A DNA stretch of 64,000 bases from Cyanophora paradoxa (Eukaryota > Glaucocystophyceae > Cyanophorales > Cyanophoraceae). The stretch lies in the NCBI GenBank assembly GCA_004431415.1, contig QPMI01000121.1, positions 62,001 through 126,000 on the forward strand. The letters run 5' to 3'. Positions 11,501-26,500 of the stretch are shown here, in pieces. The notes under the pieces were generated by a model. It saw nothing but the letters and a program-made list of their open reading frames with translations, was not told where the DNA came from and ran no database searches. A program made the translations under genes and the position numbers. Numbering within the stretch: the first letter of the stretch is position 1; every line of letters starts with the position of its first letter.

Positions 11501-14500
11501 GGTCACGGTCTCGTTCTGGATCAATGCCCGCAAGGCGCAGGCTACCTGGGCGTACGTGTTCCCATTCCATGCCACTGAAGCTTGGGTTGGATAATTCAAA
11601 ATTGCTGCGCATGCAGGCGTATCTTCGACTTCGGGGGCGCTTCTGTCCAGAACAGCATTGCAGTCGGATTCCTTCCCAAGGGAGCCGTCATGACCGACCT
11701 TTCCATTGCAAACGCTCAGATCACGGGCTCGGTGGGCCCGTCGCGTGCGCTTGCGGTCGACTGCAATCGTTTCTGAAAATGGCTCCGATCGCGACAGGCG
11801 AACGACGGCACTTTGGGCCTCGTCGTGCTGGCATACAGCGGCAACACTGCCGTCGTCCATCTCGAGGCTTTTGGGGGAGTGCACGGTATTCCGGTAGCAA
11901 CTTTTGAGTCCACTTCCCGGCACGGCTGCAAAATTCTGAGGTTTCAACTCTCTTTTGCAGATTGGGGTGCTTTCTCATGTGACTCTGGTCTTCACCGGAG
12001 TGGAGACGTTCACTTACTTGTAATCGAATCCAGAGACCCGACCTATGTATGCCGCTGTGTTTTGATCCGCCCACCCCAGGAACGGCTCGCGGCGGCCGCA
12101 TTCGAAGACGGCCGCGGGTCTCGGCGGCGCCGGTGGAATGCTTCCACGAGTTGTGCGGGACGCGCACTACATCGCGAGGGGCCGGCAGGGCGAACCAGGC
12201 CTTGCAGACGGATACCTTGCAGGTTCTTCCTCTAGATCTTTGGCCGCATTTGGGCCGCTGCCCCGCCCTGCGTCATGCCGTGTTCCCGCAGAGTTTCGGG
12301 TGTACTCCGGCGCGCTGTCCATGGAGGAGGTGCTTGAAGAGTTCCAGAGAGGCAAGGCCAGCGCCAGCGCGACGCTCGAACTCCGCTACGTCTTCGACGG
12401 CTGCGATCGAAACGTGTGCCGTCGACTTCGCTAGCGTGCCCGCGCCCCTGGGAGTTCTTGTCGTGCTGACGGGGAGCTTGCAATTGTGGCTAGGTTACAG
12501 ATCGGTCAGGGAACGGGCGAAACGGAACTATAGTGGGCGACGCATCTCAAATCGGCGGGCAGTGCCCGTTGAAGCTCCCTTCAACATGTGCATTTTCGAG
12601 CTCTCTCCGCCTGCTTGTGTGCGGTGCCGACGCGTAGCGCAGCACTGGTCTTCGGCACCAAGGTCCTGCCAGGCCGCACAGTCGACCAGACCGAGCGGTT
12701 CCTATTTGCGCCTGCGTTTGAGCTGGGCACTCCGATGACTTTCGCATTCTGGTACAGTCTTGTCTTCATGTGCCTTTAACTCGAATGTCTAATGGATTGC
12801 GAGCTGAATGAACTCCTGTGAACTCAGGTTGCGCATCAATATGAGCCAAACCAACCCGAGCGCTCTCTCGCGCGTCTTTGATTTCGGCAACGGAGCTGGA
12901 TCGGAAAATATCGTACGTAACTATGTCAATTGAAACTTTTTATGGCCGAACCTCGTTTGCTCGACGAAAGATTCTGGGTTTCTGCGGCCCCCCTGGTACA
13001 ACCCCTTCCGATTCAGACTGCCAGGTGCAATCGATCTTCGAGTCTGTGCACGGCGAGACTTGCCAATCTGATTCTCCGCGCAGCCGTACAGGAAAGCAGG
13101 CTACGAGACGCTGCTGCTCGTTGTCTATGACGGGACCCAGCTGAAGCAGCGCGTGCCCCTCTTCCTCGCGAACGACAGCATCCCGTCCGACAACTCCTGG
13201 CACCACGTCGCGCTGGTGCTCACGCCCGATGCGTACTACGCGTACCTCGACGGCGTCCTCCGGCCCAACGCGAGAGCGTCGGGCCTCGCGCCCGGGTCGG
13301 GCACCGTCCCCAAGCGGACGCGGACCAGGCACTACGTCGGCGCCGGCTGGTGGGCCGGGCCCTTCGCGTATGGCGTCGAGCTTGCGGACTTCCGCGTGTA
13401 CTCCGCGGCGCTCTCGGCTGCCCAGGTCGCCGACGTGGCGCAAGGCATCGTGCCACGGGACATGCCGTCCCTCGAGCTGCACTACAAGTTCGACACCTGC
13501 GGCGGCTCGGTGCGCAGAAGCGACAGTGGCGCCGTCCGCACTCACTTGAGCGCTTCAGGCGGTGGACTACTCGGGCAAGGGGCGTCCGGGAACGATGTAC
13601 GGCGACCTCGCCCTGTCGCTGAAGTGCACCGTGCCCTCCGCCGGTGCTCATCTTTTTGCATTTGTCCGCGCTCTTCCCAGTTCTCCCAGCCCATGACTTC
13701 CGCTTAGGAGCCTACTTTGGGACAAGGCACGGGCCTCCGATTTGCTAACCGCCCGCTGTCGCGCCGCTGATACTGTTTCGCGCAGCGACATTGGGAGCAG
13801 CCCCGCTTTAAAGCACAGATACATCGAGGCCCCACAGTTCGCGATCTTTTCGCCAGTCACCATCGACCTCTGGTGTGATTTCGAACACAACCATTTTCCC
13901 CGGAACGGCCCCTTTTTTATTACTTAGCGGGAATGGCCGGCAGGATCAAATTCCCACCGCAGGCCCCTGTGGTGATGTGGAGGCGCATCATAGGTGCCTC
14001 TTGATCTGCAAATACAATACCGCAATTTCCTTGCGAGTTCTCATTTCGGGATTTTCACCAGATTTCGGCTGTAATAGAGATTGCAACAATCTTGTTCGTC
14101 GAAATTCTGCCTTTTCATCCGTGTACATGTTCATATCTCTCATGCACTTGCAGATCGTCGGCTTTTGTCCTCCCGGAGGATCTAGCGCCGCATCCGGACC
14201 CACGAACAAGTGCAACGTGAGTCGCGTTCGAGTTCTGCGACTATGATTTCGAGATTGAGGGGTCCTGCGCTCAGGATAAGGCGAGCACAACAGGACTGGC
14301 GTTATTTATACACATCGTTACCAATTCGATTCAATACGAAACAATCGCTTTTAAGGACGATAACTCAATTCCCCGCGACGGTCGCTTCCACCACATCGCT
14401 TTCGTCTTCACGGGCACGGAACTGCGCACGTACCGTAACGGATCCTTCGTGCCGCACTTGAAAACCGGCCAGGGTGGGGTCTCTGTGGCCAACCTCAACA

Positions 14501-17500
14501 GGCCCAATATGTACATAGCACGCAGTCACTGGGGCCCCGAATCGCCCACCGACGTCTACTTCTCCGGCAAGCTCTGCTTGGATTGCATATCGCACATAGA
14601 ATGACTTGGCGCCAGGATTCCGTATCCACTCCGCGGCGCTGACGGATGGGCAAGTCATGGAAGCATATCTGGGCTTGCAGCCCGCCGCGCCCGTCGCGTT
14701 GCACTACAAACTAGACAGCTGTGGGAGCACGGTGAGCCTGCGTGCGGGCCGCTGGAAGCATTTCAAGTCGTCGGCTTAGTTCCCTGCGCAGCTCGAAGGC
14801 GCCTTTTCCGGCTTGGACGTGCCCGACTCGAGCGGCTGGGGCCGCTCCGGGAGATTCTTCGGCGACATTGCTATGGCCTGCCCCCCTCCGGCCACAGGTC
14901 TTCTTTAATTTGGATATCGTGCGCGCCTGTCTTGCTTCTCTCACTCCGATCTGCTGCCAGGGGTGTATTTCGGAAACTCTGGAGGGGCTGATGCCGTGCG
15001 TTTCGTCGATATGAGCGACTTTTTCGCCAGCAGAACTCTGGTGTATCCGCTCACTGTTGAAGTGAGCCATTGAAATGGATTCGCTGACATTGCTATCAGT
15101 TCTCTGACGCTTTGCAGTCTTGGATCTATCCGCACTCCATGCCGAAATATGCGGCTCGTTGGTTTGATATCACACAGCCTACTCCCATGAATGGAATAGA
15201 TCCGCACGATTCACTGGTAAGCTGGCTTCTCTACTGATCCAAGGCCTCTTTGCACTCGTGCTAAATGTGGTGTTGCGGCAGTACTGGTATAAATGCCCGT
15301 GCGACAATGCAAACTGCGGGTGTCTGGGCGGACAGGGCGGATATGCGCTGCTCCAGAACACCTTGAAAGGCGGAACGGGTCGCGAGGGTCTCCGTGCCGC
15401 TTCGGGGACGTCGTTTGTGCCGGTCAGAACGCCCTGCACTCATGATCGCGCTTGCGAAGCCTGAAGCCAGTTCTCGGGCAGCTCCAGCGCTGGACGCATC
15501 TCGCATTCACATTTGGCGCCCCTGACGGCTCAGGGCAGTCAATTGCGCGGGCGTACAAGAACGGTTTGCTTATAAAAGAAGGATCCGTCGTCAGCCTGTC
15601 GTCGATTCCGCGATCCTTGGCGTTTCTTGGGCGGTCTTTCTATTCGGTGAGGCCATCTGTATCCGGCATTATATATATTAATCTGATTGCAATGATTGCA
15701 ATGAATGAACATGCCTTGAATTCGCGCAGATCGACCCTTACCTTACGGATACTACCGTTGGTGGTAAATTGTGCGGCTGCGGCGCGCCATCGTGCTCGTC
15801 ATTCATGCCTTGGCGCAGCTTTCCGCGTGTACGGATCACAGCTCTCCGCGAGCCAAGTCAGGCTGGCCTACGCTAGCGCGAGCGCCCCGCTATCGGGGCC
15901 CGCGCCTCTTATCGCGGAATACTTGTTCTCGGATTGCGCGGTGCGCGACCTATCATAAATCGGACACTTATTGTTGCGGCGCAAAGGCTCACCGCGCTAC
16001 AGGCGAACCGAATGGTGCTCACCAGCTCTGGCGAGGGTCCAGCGGCAAAGATCGTCGGAGACGATGTCAGCATCCCCTGTCCAATATTGAAGTCGGACAG
16101 CCCTCCAGCTCCGCTCGTCCTATCGGCGATTTCCACGGGCCCGACGACGGTGATCATCACGGCGAATTTTACGGCTGGCGTAGGGATTACAACCCTCGAC
16201 GCGGCTTGTGACGCGCCGGGCGCTTTGACGGGGGCGTACGTGGGGTCCGCCTCTGTTTCCGACGCCGACGCGGCCGGCGCCGCCGTGTCTGTAACGGTGG
16301 AGCTCGCGTACGGCGGGTCGTACGTCGTTTCCTGCTCCGTGAAAGCACAGAGCAAAGCTGGCGGGGAGTCCCTGCCGTCCGCCGCCGTGAATGTCACCGT
16401 GCCTCCGGTGCTCTTCGATATTGAAGCTGTGGAGCTGCATCTTTATTACGTCTCGCTGACTGCACGCAGGGGAATTCGATTGCAGCGCAAAACGCGCTCA
16501 TGCCTTCGGGGAACACGGGCGCAAGCAACGCCTTCTCTCGCGTCGGTGCGCGAAAGATGAAAGCGTCGAGCCCAAATGCCGCTCGCGATCGGGTTTTGCA
16601 GGGAACGCTGTCGACTCGGAGGAGAGCGTCCAGATCGTGTTCGCCACGCAACTCGCGAACTACCTCGTCGGGCAGAGGCCCGCGTCTCACCGCCTCGGGT
16701 TCATCACGCGGACCGCGGAGGAGTTCACGTACTGCGACTTCGATCTCGACAGCAATCGCTGCTCCTTCGTTCAAAAACTTGCGAATGTGCGCCCGCGAGA
16801 TTGCTTTGTTTGTGAGCTCAAGGTCATTTCCTAATGCTTTCGCCTCAGCTGCTCGGTGACGCAGAGCCAACCGATTTTGCGTATTCTTCCATGACTCCGG
16901 TAATATTGCTTGCAATTCCAATATTAATTACAGTCGTGTTCAGCGATCTGTTGAATGACACGAGAACATCTGCGGCAGTGGCCGGCCAAGGACTGCGACG
17001 CTCGGTTTGTCCCCAGCAACTTGACAGCGTTTCAGGTGAGCTGCGTATTCTGGAGGACCGGATGTGAAGTCGCTCATCCGGCAGCAGAGCAACTGGCCGT
17101 GGACGTCCCAAGCCTACCTGAACGCTAGCGACCTCGTCGGCTCGACTGTCGCGGCCGTCCTGCGCCCTCCCTCCGACTGCGCTGGCTTCGGCTGCTATTC
17201 GTATGCCGCGCAGCGCTGGGCGTCCTACGCGTTCGGCGGGTGTGCGCCTGCGCCGTACGGATTCATTCGAAGCTGGCCCGCGGGCCTCTGCACGGGCGCC
17301 GGACCCTACGACTTCATGAGAGCCGCCGCCGCATGGACCCACGACTTCCGCCATTTCTACGCTGCCTACGAGCGGACTTTCTATGAAGCTGTCTCCGGCC
17401 TCTCTTCTGCGAGCCCCACTGAAGAGTGCGCTTTGGTTTTACAATAATCTCACTTTTTATTTTAATTATTAATTTGTTGTACCCTGACTCGGTGCAGGTA

Positions 17501-20500
17501 CAACTGGGCCGGAATGCTCGGGAATCTTGACCTTTTCTCGATCTCGGTGAGATATGCATATGCACAGCAGGCTGGCTTTTAACTTCTCAATTGAAGTTAC
17601 TCTTATCGTTTTAATACGCAGCCCACGGGAAGCAACGCGAACATTACGGAGCACCGCTCCCGCCATTTCCGCCTGCAACCCGAGCTCTTTGGCTTTGCGT
17701 GGGCCACGCCGGGCGCCGAAACTTCAACGAACGTAGCGTTTGGCAGCCACTTCTTCTACGGCTCGTTCCTTGCTCGCTTTCCCTGTCTTGTGAAAGCTAA
17801 CAAGAGCTGCAGGCGCCACAAACTGTCTCGACTTTTACGACGCTGAACCATCCAGCCGTACTTTCGAGGGCAACGAGACAGCGAGCGATGTCAGGCGGGC
17901 GTATCCCGACTTGGCATCGTTCGACGCGCTCCTCTTGCAAGAGCTTCGGGTGATTACAAAGCCGCCTTCCAATTATTTTGTGGTAGGTTTCTCACTCACA
18001 CCGGTTTCTCAGTATTTCCAGTTCTGGCAGCGCGGGGTAGCTTTCTTTTCCTCGTTCGCCGTGCTTCGGAACAGTGGCGGGCCCTCTGTTGTACCGCTGC
18101 TCAAAGTCTGCTCGCTTCCTCTGGGCGTCGCTCTGCTCAAGTTCGAGCTGGCTTCGATCGCTCCCGCCGGCTTCACCGCCTCCGCCGAGGTTGTGTACAA
18201 GAGCGTCCCGTGCGTAGCCCATTTTCGGTCGAGTCGATCATGATTCGGCCCGTCGGATGCCCATGACCTGCCTTGTCTTGCCAGGTGGCCGCAGGAGAAC
18301 GGCGCCTTCTTTGCCGACTCGTTCCCAGTGGGCGCCTCCGTGCAGGCCATGCACACCGACGGACGCGTCGCCGATGGCGGCCCGATCCTGTACCACGCCA
18401 TCGTTCGGTGGGCATACATGCAAGATTTCTCATGCGTCTCGCCTCTCATCGGAATTCATCTGCTCGCAGGATTCCGTTCTTCCCGAACGCATCAGTTGCT
18501 GGCGCCTGCCCCGTTCCGCTCGTGTCGAGCATCTGCGGAACGCGCACAGTGGCGCATGTGATTGCCATGTTTACATGGCAAGTTGACCCTTCGCGCTTTG
18601 TCAATTCACCTGTCGGCGTGCGGAGCTTCGACCCATACTTCCCGGCCCCGTCCACGTACCGCACGGCCGTCTTCACGCACACTGCACCGCGGGTCCTGCG
18701 CTCCGAGCAGCTCGCGCTCGCAGACCACTGGATTGTGCGCTTGCTTTTCCATTTTTCATCGATTAAGCGCACACACGTGTGGGTCGGTGACTCGACAAGC
18801 AGGTCCAGAACGAACGGCCGCTCCACGCCGGATACGGCCACGGGTACCTCGAAGGCCGCTGGGTCGACCCGCCCAACTCGAAGTACAGCTTCTGGGTCAC
18901 CGGCGACCGTGTCACTCGCGTCCGCAAGGCGAACGCTTTCCAAAGTGGGATGGCCGGCTCGGCGGCGGACATCGATGGCAGCGTTCAGATTTACAAGACA
19001 ACGGACTGGCGCGGCACAAGGCGGGAGTGGACCTCGGTAAATGCGTCGATCGCGATCGGGCTTGTTTGGAACTCAATTCTTAACGCTGATTTACGGCATT
19101 ACACGTCTCAGGTGGCGGCCGCCGTCTATAAAGATGGCAACCTATAGTGCGTGCACATATTTCGCTGGGCATCTGTTGCGAAGCTCTAGATCCAACATCC
19201 TCTTGCCGCAGCGTGGTACAAGAGGTTCACACGCAGGCGAACACGCGTGTCTTCACGCTCGCTTCGGACGGCGAGACGCGCCCGCGATACGTGCACAGCC
19301 GCCGAATGAAGCGGGCCGCCGAGCGAGCCCCCGGCTCGCGGCTCATCCGCCTTGAGAATGTGGACGCCAGTGCTCCGTTCACTTCCGCTACCGTTACAGT
19401 GACCGTGATCGTGCCGAACTTCCCGGTTTGCTGTGTTTAATTTTGTCTTCTGTGGGGCAACATTTCAGTGGCACTTCTCACTCTCGGCTGACGTGAACGG
19501 CAGGCGAACATCCTGTACGCAACAGCTATTGACGACTACTCAAGCGGGCGAATGTTTGAGACCGACCCGGGCATCCCATTCGCCGAACTTCCTTGGGTAA
19601 GATTGCACGCAAGATAGGAAGTTCGTGATTGATTGAAAAATTGATGGCCGATGGGAACTTTGCAGGTTGTCTTCGTAGTGTCCGATCCGGCGTACGTGAT
19701 CAAACTACACTCGCGCTGCCCTCCTGGGCAACGGTGGAATTGGGAGGTAAGGGGGGCAGAGCCGGCGGCCTGGATCGCACCCATTGTATCTAAGAGCCCG
19801 TTTCTCCGCCAGGCCGCTGTCTTCAACCGCTCTGTCGCGATTAATGATCTCTGCGTCGATTTGCCTGCTGGTACCTTGCCCTGAGACGCTTGCGTGCATT
19901 TGAATACGCCCTGCGCAACTCACGGTCTGTCTTCGTAAGGACGTTACTCGTCGCGTGAAGGACTCATGCTCGACGATGACGCCCAGCTGTGCGCTCCTTG
20001 TTTCGCGATTCTCATTTCAGACAAGCGAGCTCACTAGGAGTTTCTTTGTCCAGCTGCCCGAACGGGACGTACAGTGCAGCGGGCGCAACGACGTGCACGA
20101 TGTGCGATGCCGGAACGTATGCAGACACGGGCGCTTTGGCTTGCTACGGTGCACTTCTGAGCCTTGGAGCTCGCAGTCAGTCAAGTTGGTGGCGCTAACT
20201 AGAATCCGCGCTCGGCAGACTGCCCGCAGCACACGTACTCCATGAAAGCCGGCGATCCGTGCACCCCATGCGCTGAGAACCTCTTTACCCCTTCGGTGCG
20301 TTGGCGCTTCATCTCGAACCGTTCTAATTCGCTTCATATATGCTAACCCGCCAGCAGGCCAAATGGACGTTCCAGTGTGTGCCTTGGTTCGTTTTTTATT
20401 TACCTGGACGTACGTGCGCCAGTCTGCTGCTGATTGCCCGCGGTTGTTCAGCTTCCCCGGGACATACCTTCAGAGGGTGCCTCTCGCGTGTGTTTCATGT

Positions 20501-23500
20501 CCGTTAAACAAGTACAGCATGGGCGGCTCGCTTGATGAATGCTCGAGCTGTGCGTCTCGTCTGTAATGCCTGCACTTCGAATTCGCACGCGCGTCTTAGC
20601 CCGTCGCAGGTCCGAATGGATGGTACCCCACGCTCGATCTCACCAATTGTGCACCTTGGTAAGCCGTCGCGCGACGAGCCATTGCGGCCTCCCAGTCCTC
20701 CAACAATCCTGCAGCGTGGCTGGAACGCATCAGCCCGAGGAGCTTCGGCCATGCGAGGCGTGTCCCCCGGGGACTTGGGCGGGGCCACAACACTTCGGCC
20801 CCTGCATCACATGCCCCCCGGTAGCTGCTGATGGCTCGCTCGCGGAATTCAACCCGGCTCACTGGTTGGCAGGGGCAAGTCACGACGGACAAGCAGGACG
20901 GGTGCACGTGGTGCAGGCCCGGATTCGGGGTCCCGCCGAACGAGACCGTCTGTCTCTCTTGCGATGAAGGTGACGATAAGCGCCGCCCAAAGCGTTGCAG
21001 GCGAGGGAAGGCTCCGTTCGCGACGTCGCTTTCCGGCAGATTACGCGTCCCCCGACGGGAGGGGCTGCGAGAAGTGCCGCCCCGGCTACGTCTCGCTATC
21101 GGATAGGAAGGTGCTTGATTTCTATTTATATCGCTCTTGTTTTATCTTTTCAACATTTACGCAGGCCTGCTTGCCGTGTCGGGGTGGTACGGCAGAGCAC
21201 GGGCGCTCCGGAGAGTGTCTTCCATGCGCTCAGAACGAGGTCGCCCCTTTCGAAGGATCCACGAACTGCACGGCCTGCCCGGACGGCAAGTACGCTTCGG
21301 CAGACCAGCGGTTGTGCTTCGACTGCCCAGCTGGTTCGCTCCATTATTTTCAAGAACTCACGTTTAGATTGAAAAATCCGCTATGCAGCCTGACCGGTTG
21401 CGTCAGGTACATATCGACACGGAACGATGGCGAAGTGCGAGGCGGTGCCTGGCCAGGCTGTCGCGCTCGTCGGCTCGTCCAACTTTACAAAATGCCAAGC
21501 CGGTTTTGTGCCCGACGGCACCAAAGCAACGTGCATGCCATGCCGAGGCGGTGAGCGGGCTCGAGCACCTGGACCTAGCTATGGCTAACGCCGCACAGGC
21601 TCCTACCAAAGCGGCGAAGACTGCGTCCCGTGCCCGCTGAATACGATCGCTTCATCGCCTGGGACGGTCAATTGCACGCCCTGCGCGCCCGGCTACGTTG
21701 CTGCGGCCGACCAGCAGTCCTGCGAGCCTTGCCCGGTGGGGACGTGGCGGGACGAAAGCATGACGGCATGCGCCCCTGTCCCGAAGCGCGCGGCTGCCGT
21801 GCAAGGGTCACCAGCGTACATCGAATGCCCAGACGGGCACGTCCCGGACGGGACCAAGGCGACTTGCGTCCCGTGCCCTGCAGGCAAGCGAATGCTGGTC
21901 TTCTTCGCTCTCTTTCATATACAAGCGCGCTCATGCGCTCTGTAGGCCTGTACCAACTCGGGGACAGCTGCCTCCAGTGTCCGCTGAACTCCATCGTGAG
22001 CAGCTCGGGCGCAGCGGAATGCACGCTATGCGCACCGGGCTACGCGGCCTCGGCCGACCAGCAGTCCTGCGAGCCGTGCCCATTCGGCACCTACCGCTCT
22101 GCAAACCTCTCGCAGTGCACCCCCGTTCCGGCTCGCGCCGCCGCCAAGCAAGGCTCCGCTGTCTACGAGATGTGCGGCAACGGAACAGTTCCGTCAGCGA
22201 TCCGGTCGGACTGTGTGGAATGCCGCGCGGGGAGCTACCAGCTGGAGGACCAGTGCCTGCCCTGCCCGCCGAACACGATCACGTCCGACCCCGGCAAGGA
22301 CCAGTGCGAGACGTGCCCCGAGGGCTACGAGGCCGCGGCGGACAGACAGACCTGCACACGTGCGCTGCGTCCGCCTGTGCAAGCGATGGTGGCTGGCTGA
22401 CGAGACGCGTGCGCAGCGTGCTTGGCGGGCACCTACAGGCACGCCCCGCTGGTGTCGTGCCAGCGCGTGCCTGTTGGGGCGGCGGCTGTAGCCGCGTCCA
22501 GGAACTACACCGTCTGTGCGAGAGGCGCGGTCCCCAGCGACGATCTAGCGACATGTCTTCCATGTCCGCGGGGCACGTACGAGAAGGACTGGCGGTGTCG
22601 CGACTGCGTTGGCGCGTGGTTTCGGCTTTCTAGCTGATTCCGGTCTTCGCTGACACTCCTTATACGAATTTAGGCAATTCGATTGCACCCAATATGACGA
22701 TGACAAGCTGCATCGACTGGTTTGCATGCTTGTTCGGTTTGCGTACTGATTCTCACGCACTAAACGTACGCAGCGACCCGGGGATGATTGCTGATGAGAC
22801 GCGCCAACATTGTAGAGCATGGTACGGTCTCCTTTGTTTATACTGGTTTTGCACTCATGCACTGTTTGACCGCAGCGAGCCGGGCTTCTTCCAGCCCGAC
22901 CGCACTAGCGGATGCGAGCGCTGCCCTGCAGCGTTGTTTTCTCAAAGCATGCAATTCGGACAATGTAAAGAATGCCCAGCGGTGCGCAGACGCACCGAAA
23001 AGCGCTGTCTCTCCGCCGTGGCTGACCATCAATGCAGGGCCAAGTTCCGAACGAGAAGCAAGACGGGTGCATGTGGTGCAGGTAAATACTCGGAGTCTCT
23101 TACAAAGCCTTACGCCAATTTACTGAGCCGCTTTTGCTCTCAGGCCTGGTTATGGCAAGCCGGCCAACGCAAGCATTTGTCTCATTTGCGAGAACGGTTT
23201 GTTGTGCTTTGCCCGTCGATTTCGGTATCTTTTCTCTGATGCGCCGCATATTGTTATTTGAATAATCTTAGACCATGCGTCGCCTGACGGCACTGGCTGC
23301 AAAAAGTGCGAGTTGGGCTTCGTGTCGCAACCGGATAGGCTGGTGCGAGCCCTTCGAACCTCTCGAATTTTCGCTGACACCACGTTCGGCTGACATCCGA
23401 GCAGGCGTGTCTTCCATGCCGAGCTGGAACAGCGGAGTCGAGCAGGTCGGGCGAGTGTGTCCCGTGCGGGCAAAACGAAATCGCTGCATTCGAGGGTTCT

Positions 23501-26500
23501 TCCACTTGCACGGCTTGCGCGGACGGCGAATACGCGTCTGCAGATCAGCGTCTGTGCTTCAAATGCCCGGCAGGTGTGAATGTTGCACCCAGCTTTGGAT
23601 TTCGTTAGCCTCATCCTTCTTTCCACCAACGGTGCATGCCCTTCGAGACAGGCACTTATCGCCACGGCTCGATGCCCCTCTGCCTTCCCGTTCCTGCTCG
23701 GGCAGTGGCTCTTCTGGGCTCTTCAAACTACACACTATGTGAACCCGGATTCGTTCCAGACGGCACAAAAGCCTCCTGCCTTGCTTGCCCTGCTGGTGCG
23801 CTTGTCGAGTCGTTGTCGCATGATCGTGAAAATCGATCCAGAAGAATCGAGATTTCCAGACCTTAACATTTCTTTCGCACAGGAATGCGGCAGATTGGCG
23901 ATGGTTGCTTCCTGTGCCCGCTGAATACGGTCGCTTCATCGCCTGGGACGGTCGATTGCACGCCCTGCGCTCCCGGCTACATTGCCGCGGCCGACCAGCA
24001 GTCCTGCGAGCCGTGCTTGGTGGGGACGTGGCGGAACGCAAGCATGACCGTCTGCATTCCCGTCCCAAAGCGCGCCGCTGCCGTGCAAGGGTCACCAGCG
24101 TACATCGAATGCCCACACGGGCACGTCCCTGACGGGACCAAGGCGACTTGTGTCCCGTGCCCTGCAGGCAAGCAAATGCTGGTCTTCTTCGCTCTCTTTC
24201 ATATACAAGCGTGCTCATGCGTTCTGCAGGCCTGTACCAACTCGGGGACAGCTGCCTCCAGTGCCCGCTGAACTCCATCGTGAGCAGCTCGGGCGCAGCG
24301 GAATGCACGCTATGCGCACCGGGCTACGCGGCCTCGGCCGACCAGCAGTCCTGCGAGCCGTGCCCATTCGGCACCTACCGCTCGGCAAACCTCTCGCAGT
24401 GCACCCCCGTTCCGGCTCGCGCCGCCGCCAAGCAAGGCTCCGCTGTCTACGAGATGTGCGGCAACGGAACAGTTCCGTCAGCGATCCGGTCGGACTGTGT
24501 GGAATGCCGCGCGGGGAGCTACCAGCTGGAGGACCAGTGCCTGCCCTGCCCGCCGAACACGATCACGTCCGACCCCGGCAAGGACCAGTGCGAGACGTGC
24601 CCCGAGGGCTACGAGGCCGCGGCGGACAGACAGACCTGCACACGTGCGCTGCGTCTGCCTGTGCGAGCGATGGTGGCTGGCTGACGAGATGCGTGCGCAG
24701 CGTGCTTGGCGGGCACCTACAGGCACGCCCCGCTGGTGTCGTGCCAGCGCGTGCCTGTGGGGGCGGCGGCTGTAGCCGCGTCCAGGAACTACACCGTCTG
24801 CGCGAGAGGCACGGTCCCGAGTGATGACCTTGCGACATGCCTCCCGTGCCCGCGGGGCACGTACGAGAGGGACTGGCGGTGCCGCGACTGCGTTGGAAAG
24901 ACATACGCCCCTCTTATCGGAATGACCGCGTGCCAAGATTGGTATGCTGGGCTTCTGTTCGCTTCCGTTTGCAATGCTGAATGCATGCACACAGCGAGCC
25001 TGGTTTTGTTGCGGACGAAACGCGCGAAGTTTGCTCGCCGTGTCCGAGTGGTTCTGCAAGGCCTGCGAGCGCCAGCTCCTGCCACGTGTGCCCCGCCGCG
25101 TATTTCGCCAACGCACCCGGCCGCGCCCAATGCGATTTTTGGTCCGCGCCCACGATCCGTTGTCGCGGCGCCCGCCTTTTGCGCCTGAGCCCGTCTTGCA
25201 GCCCCCCAGGGACCGAGTCTGCCGACAATCGCGTGGCCTGCACGCCGTGTCCCTTGGGTTATGCGGAGGTGAACGGCACGCGGACGTGCCGGTTCTGCGA
25301 CGAGGGAACAGTCGCAGAGGACCAGGGCGCGGTCGAGTGCAGATCTTGTGCCCCTGGTGAAATCTCCAACGGCGATCGGTGCGCCAAAATCGATGAAGTG
25401 TCGAACTAAGTCTCTGCGTGAAGTCGACGTGCTCGCTCGCAGCACGCGCTGCACTCCCTGCCAAGCGGGGACGTTCAAGCCTCGGAACATGAACGTCTGT
25501 CTGCCGTGCCGGATCGGGACCTGGGCGCCAGCAGGCTCACAGGCGTGCCGTCCGTGCGAGCCTGGATCGTACGCATCCGAAGACTCCAGCGAGTGCATCG
25601 CGTGCACTCCAGGCACGTTCATGCCGGAGGGCTCCCAGGCCTGCCTCAGGGTGCGCGCTCGTTCGTATCAGTCTCTCGCCTTTTCGAACAGCGAACCTTT
25701 CGCGGTCCAGTGTCCCGAGAACTTCATCGCGCCTGATCCTGGGACGGCCTTCGCGTGCACCCCTTGCGATGCCGGGTACACAGCGTCAGCCAACCGCCGC
25801 GTTTGCGAGCCCTGCGCTCTGGTGCTTATCCTCTTTGTTTATTCTGGATGCAATTTCCCTCGAGCTCTGTGGATTGATTTTCCGCCACCTTTTGCAGGGC
25901 TTCTACAGGCCTCTGGACAGCAACAGCACGGGGTGCATTCCATGTGGGCCGGGAACTGTCTCGCGGTCCGCAGGCACCGGCGAGTGTGAGCAGTGGTGCG
26001 TCTTTGTGTAATTGTAATGCAGCCCATGCGCAGTCTACGCCCTGTACACTATGTACCCCTGCTGACGCTGGGAGACAGTCCGCCAGGAAAGGTGCCGCGT
26101 GAAGACCGCGCAGACTGCAGGGGTACGGAACCTTGGCTCGCGCCAGCAGCCTCATCATCGCGTCACGCGCTTATTGCAATAAATGTCTTTTCTGCTGCAG
26201 ACTGCGCCGCTGGAACGTACCCCAGCGGCGGCATCTGCCTGCCGTGTCCGCCTCTAACTACCTCACGTTCCGGGGGTTCGCGGCCCCCTCAGGCATTCAA
26301 TCAATTTTTGATCGACCACGCAGACCCGACTTGCACCCGCTGCCCTGCTGGATCGATCTCCGACGATGCCCGCAAAGCGTGCATACCGTGCCCGTCGTCG
26401 ATGTACCTGCCGCCGAGCAGCGAAGTCTGCCTTCCGTGCCCCATGAATTCGATTTCGCAAGCCGGGTCCACGGGCTGCACTTGGTGGTACGTTGCATACT

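Noticed and set aside
24478-25464. 328-codon minus-strand open frame across the Cys-rich array (also at 33901-34886 and 47682-48320)
   Set aside because: Arg-rich shadow of the plus-strand exons in GC-rich DNA; the plus strand carries the recognisable repeats.
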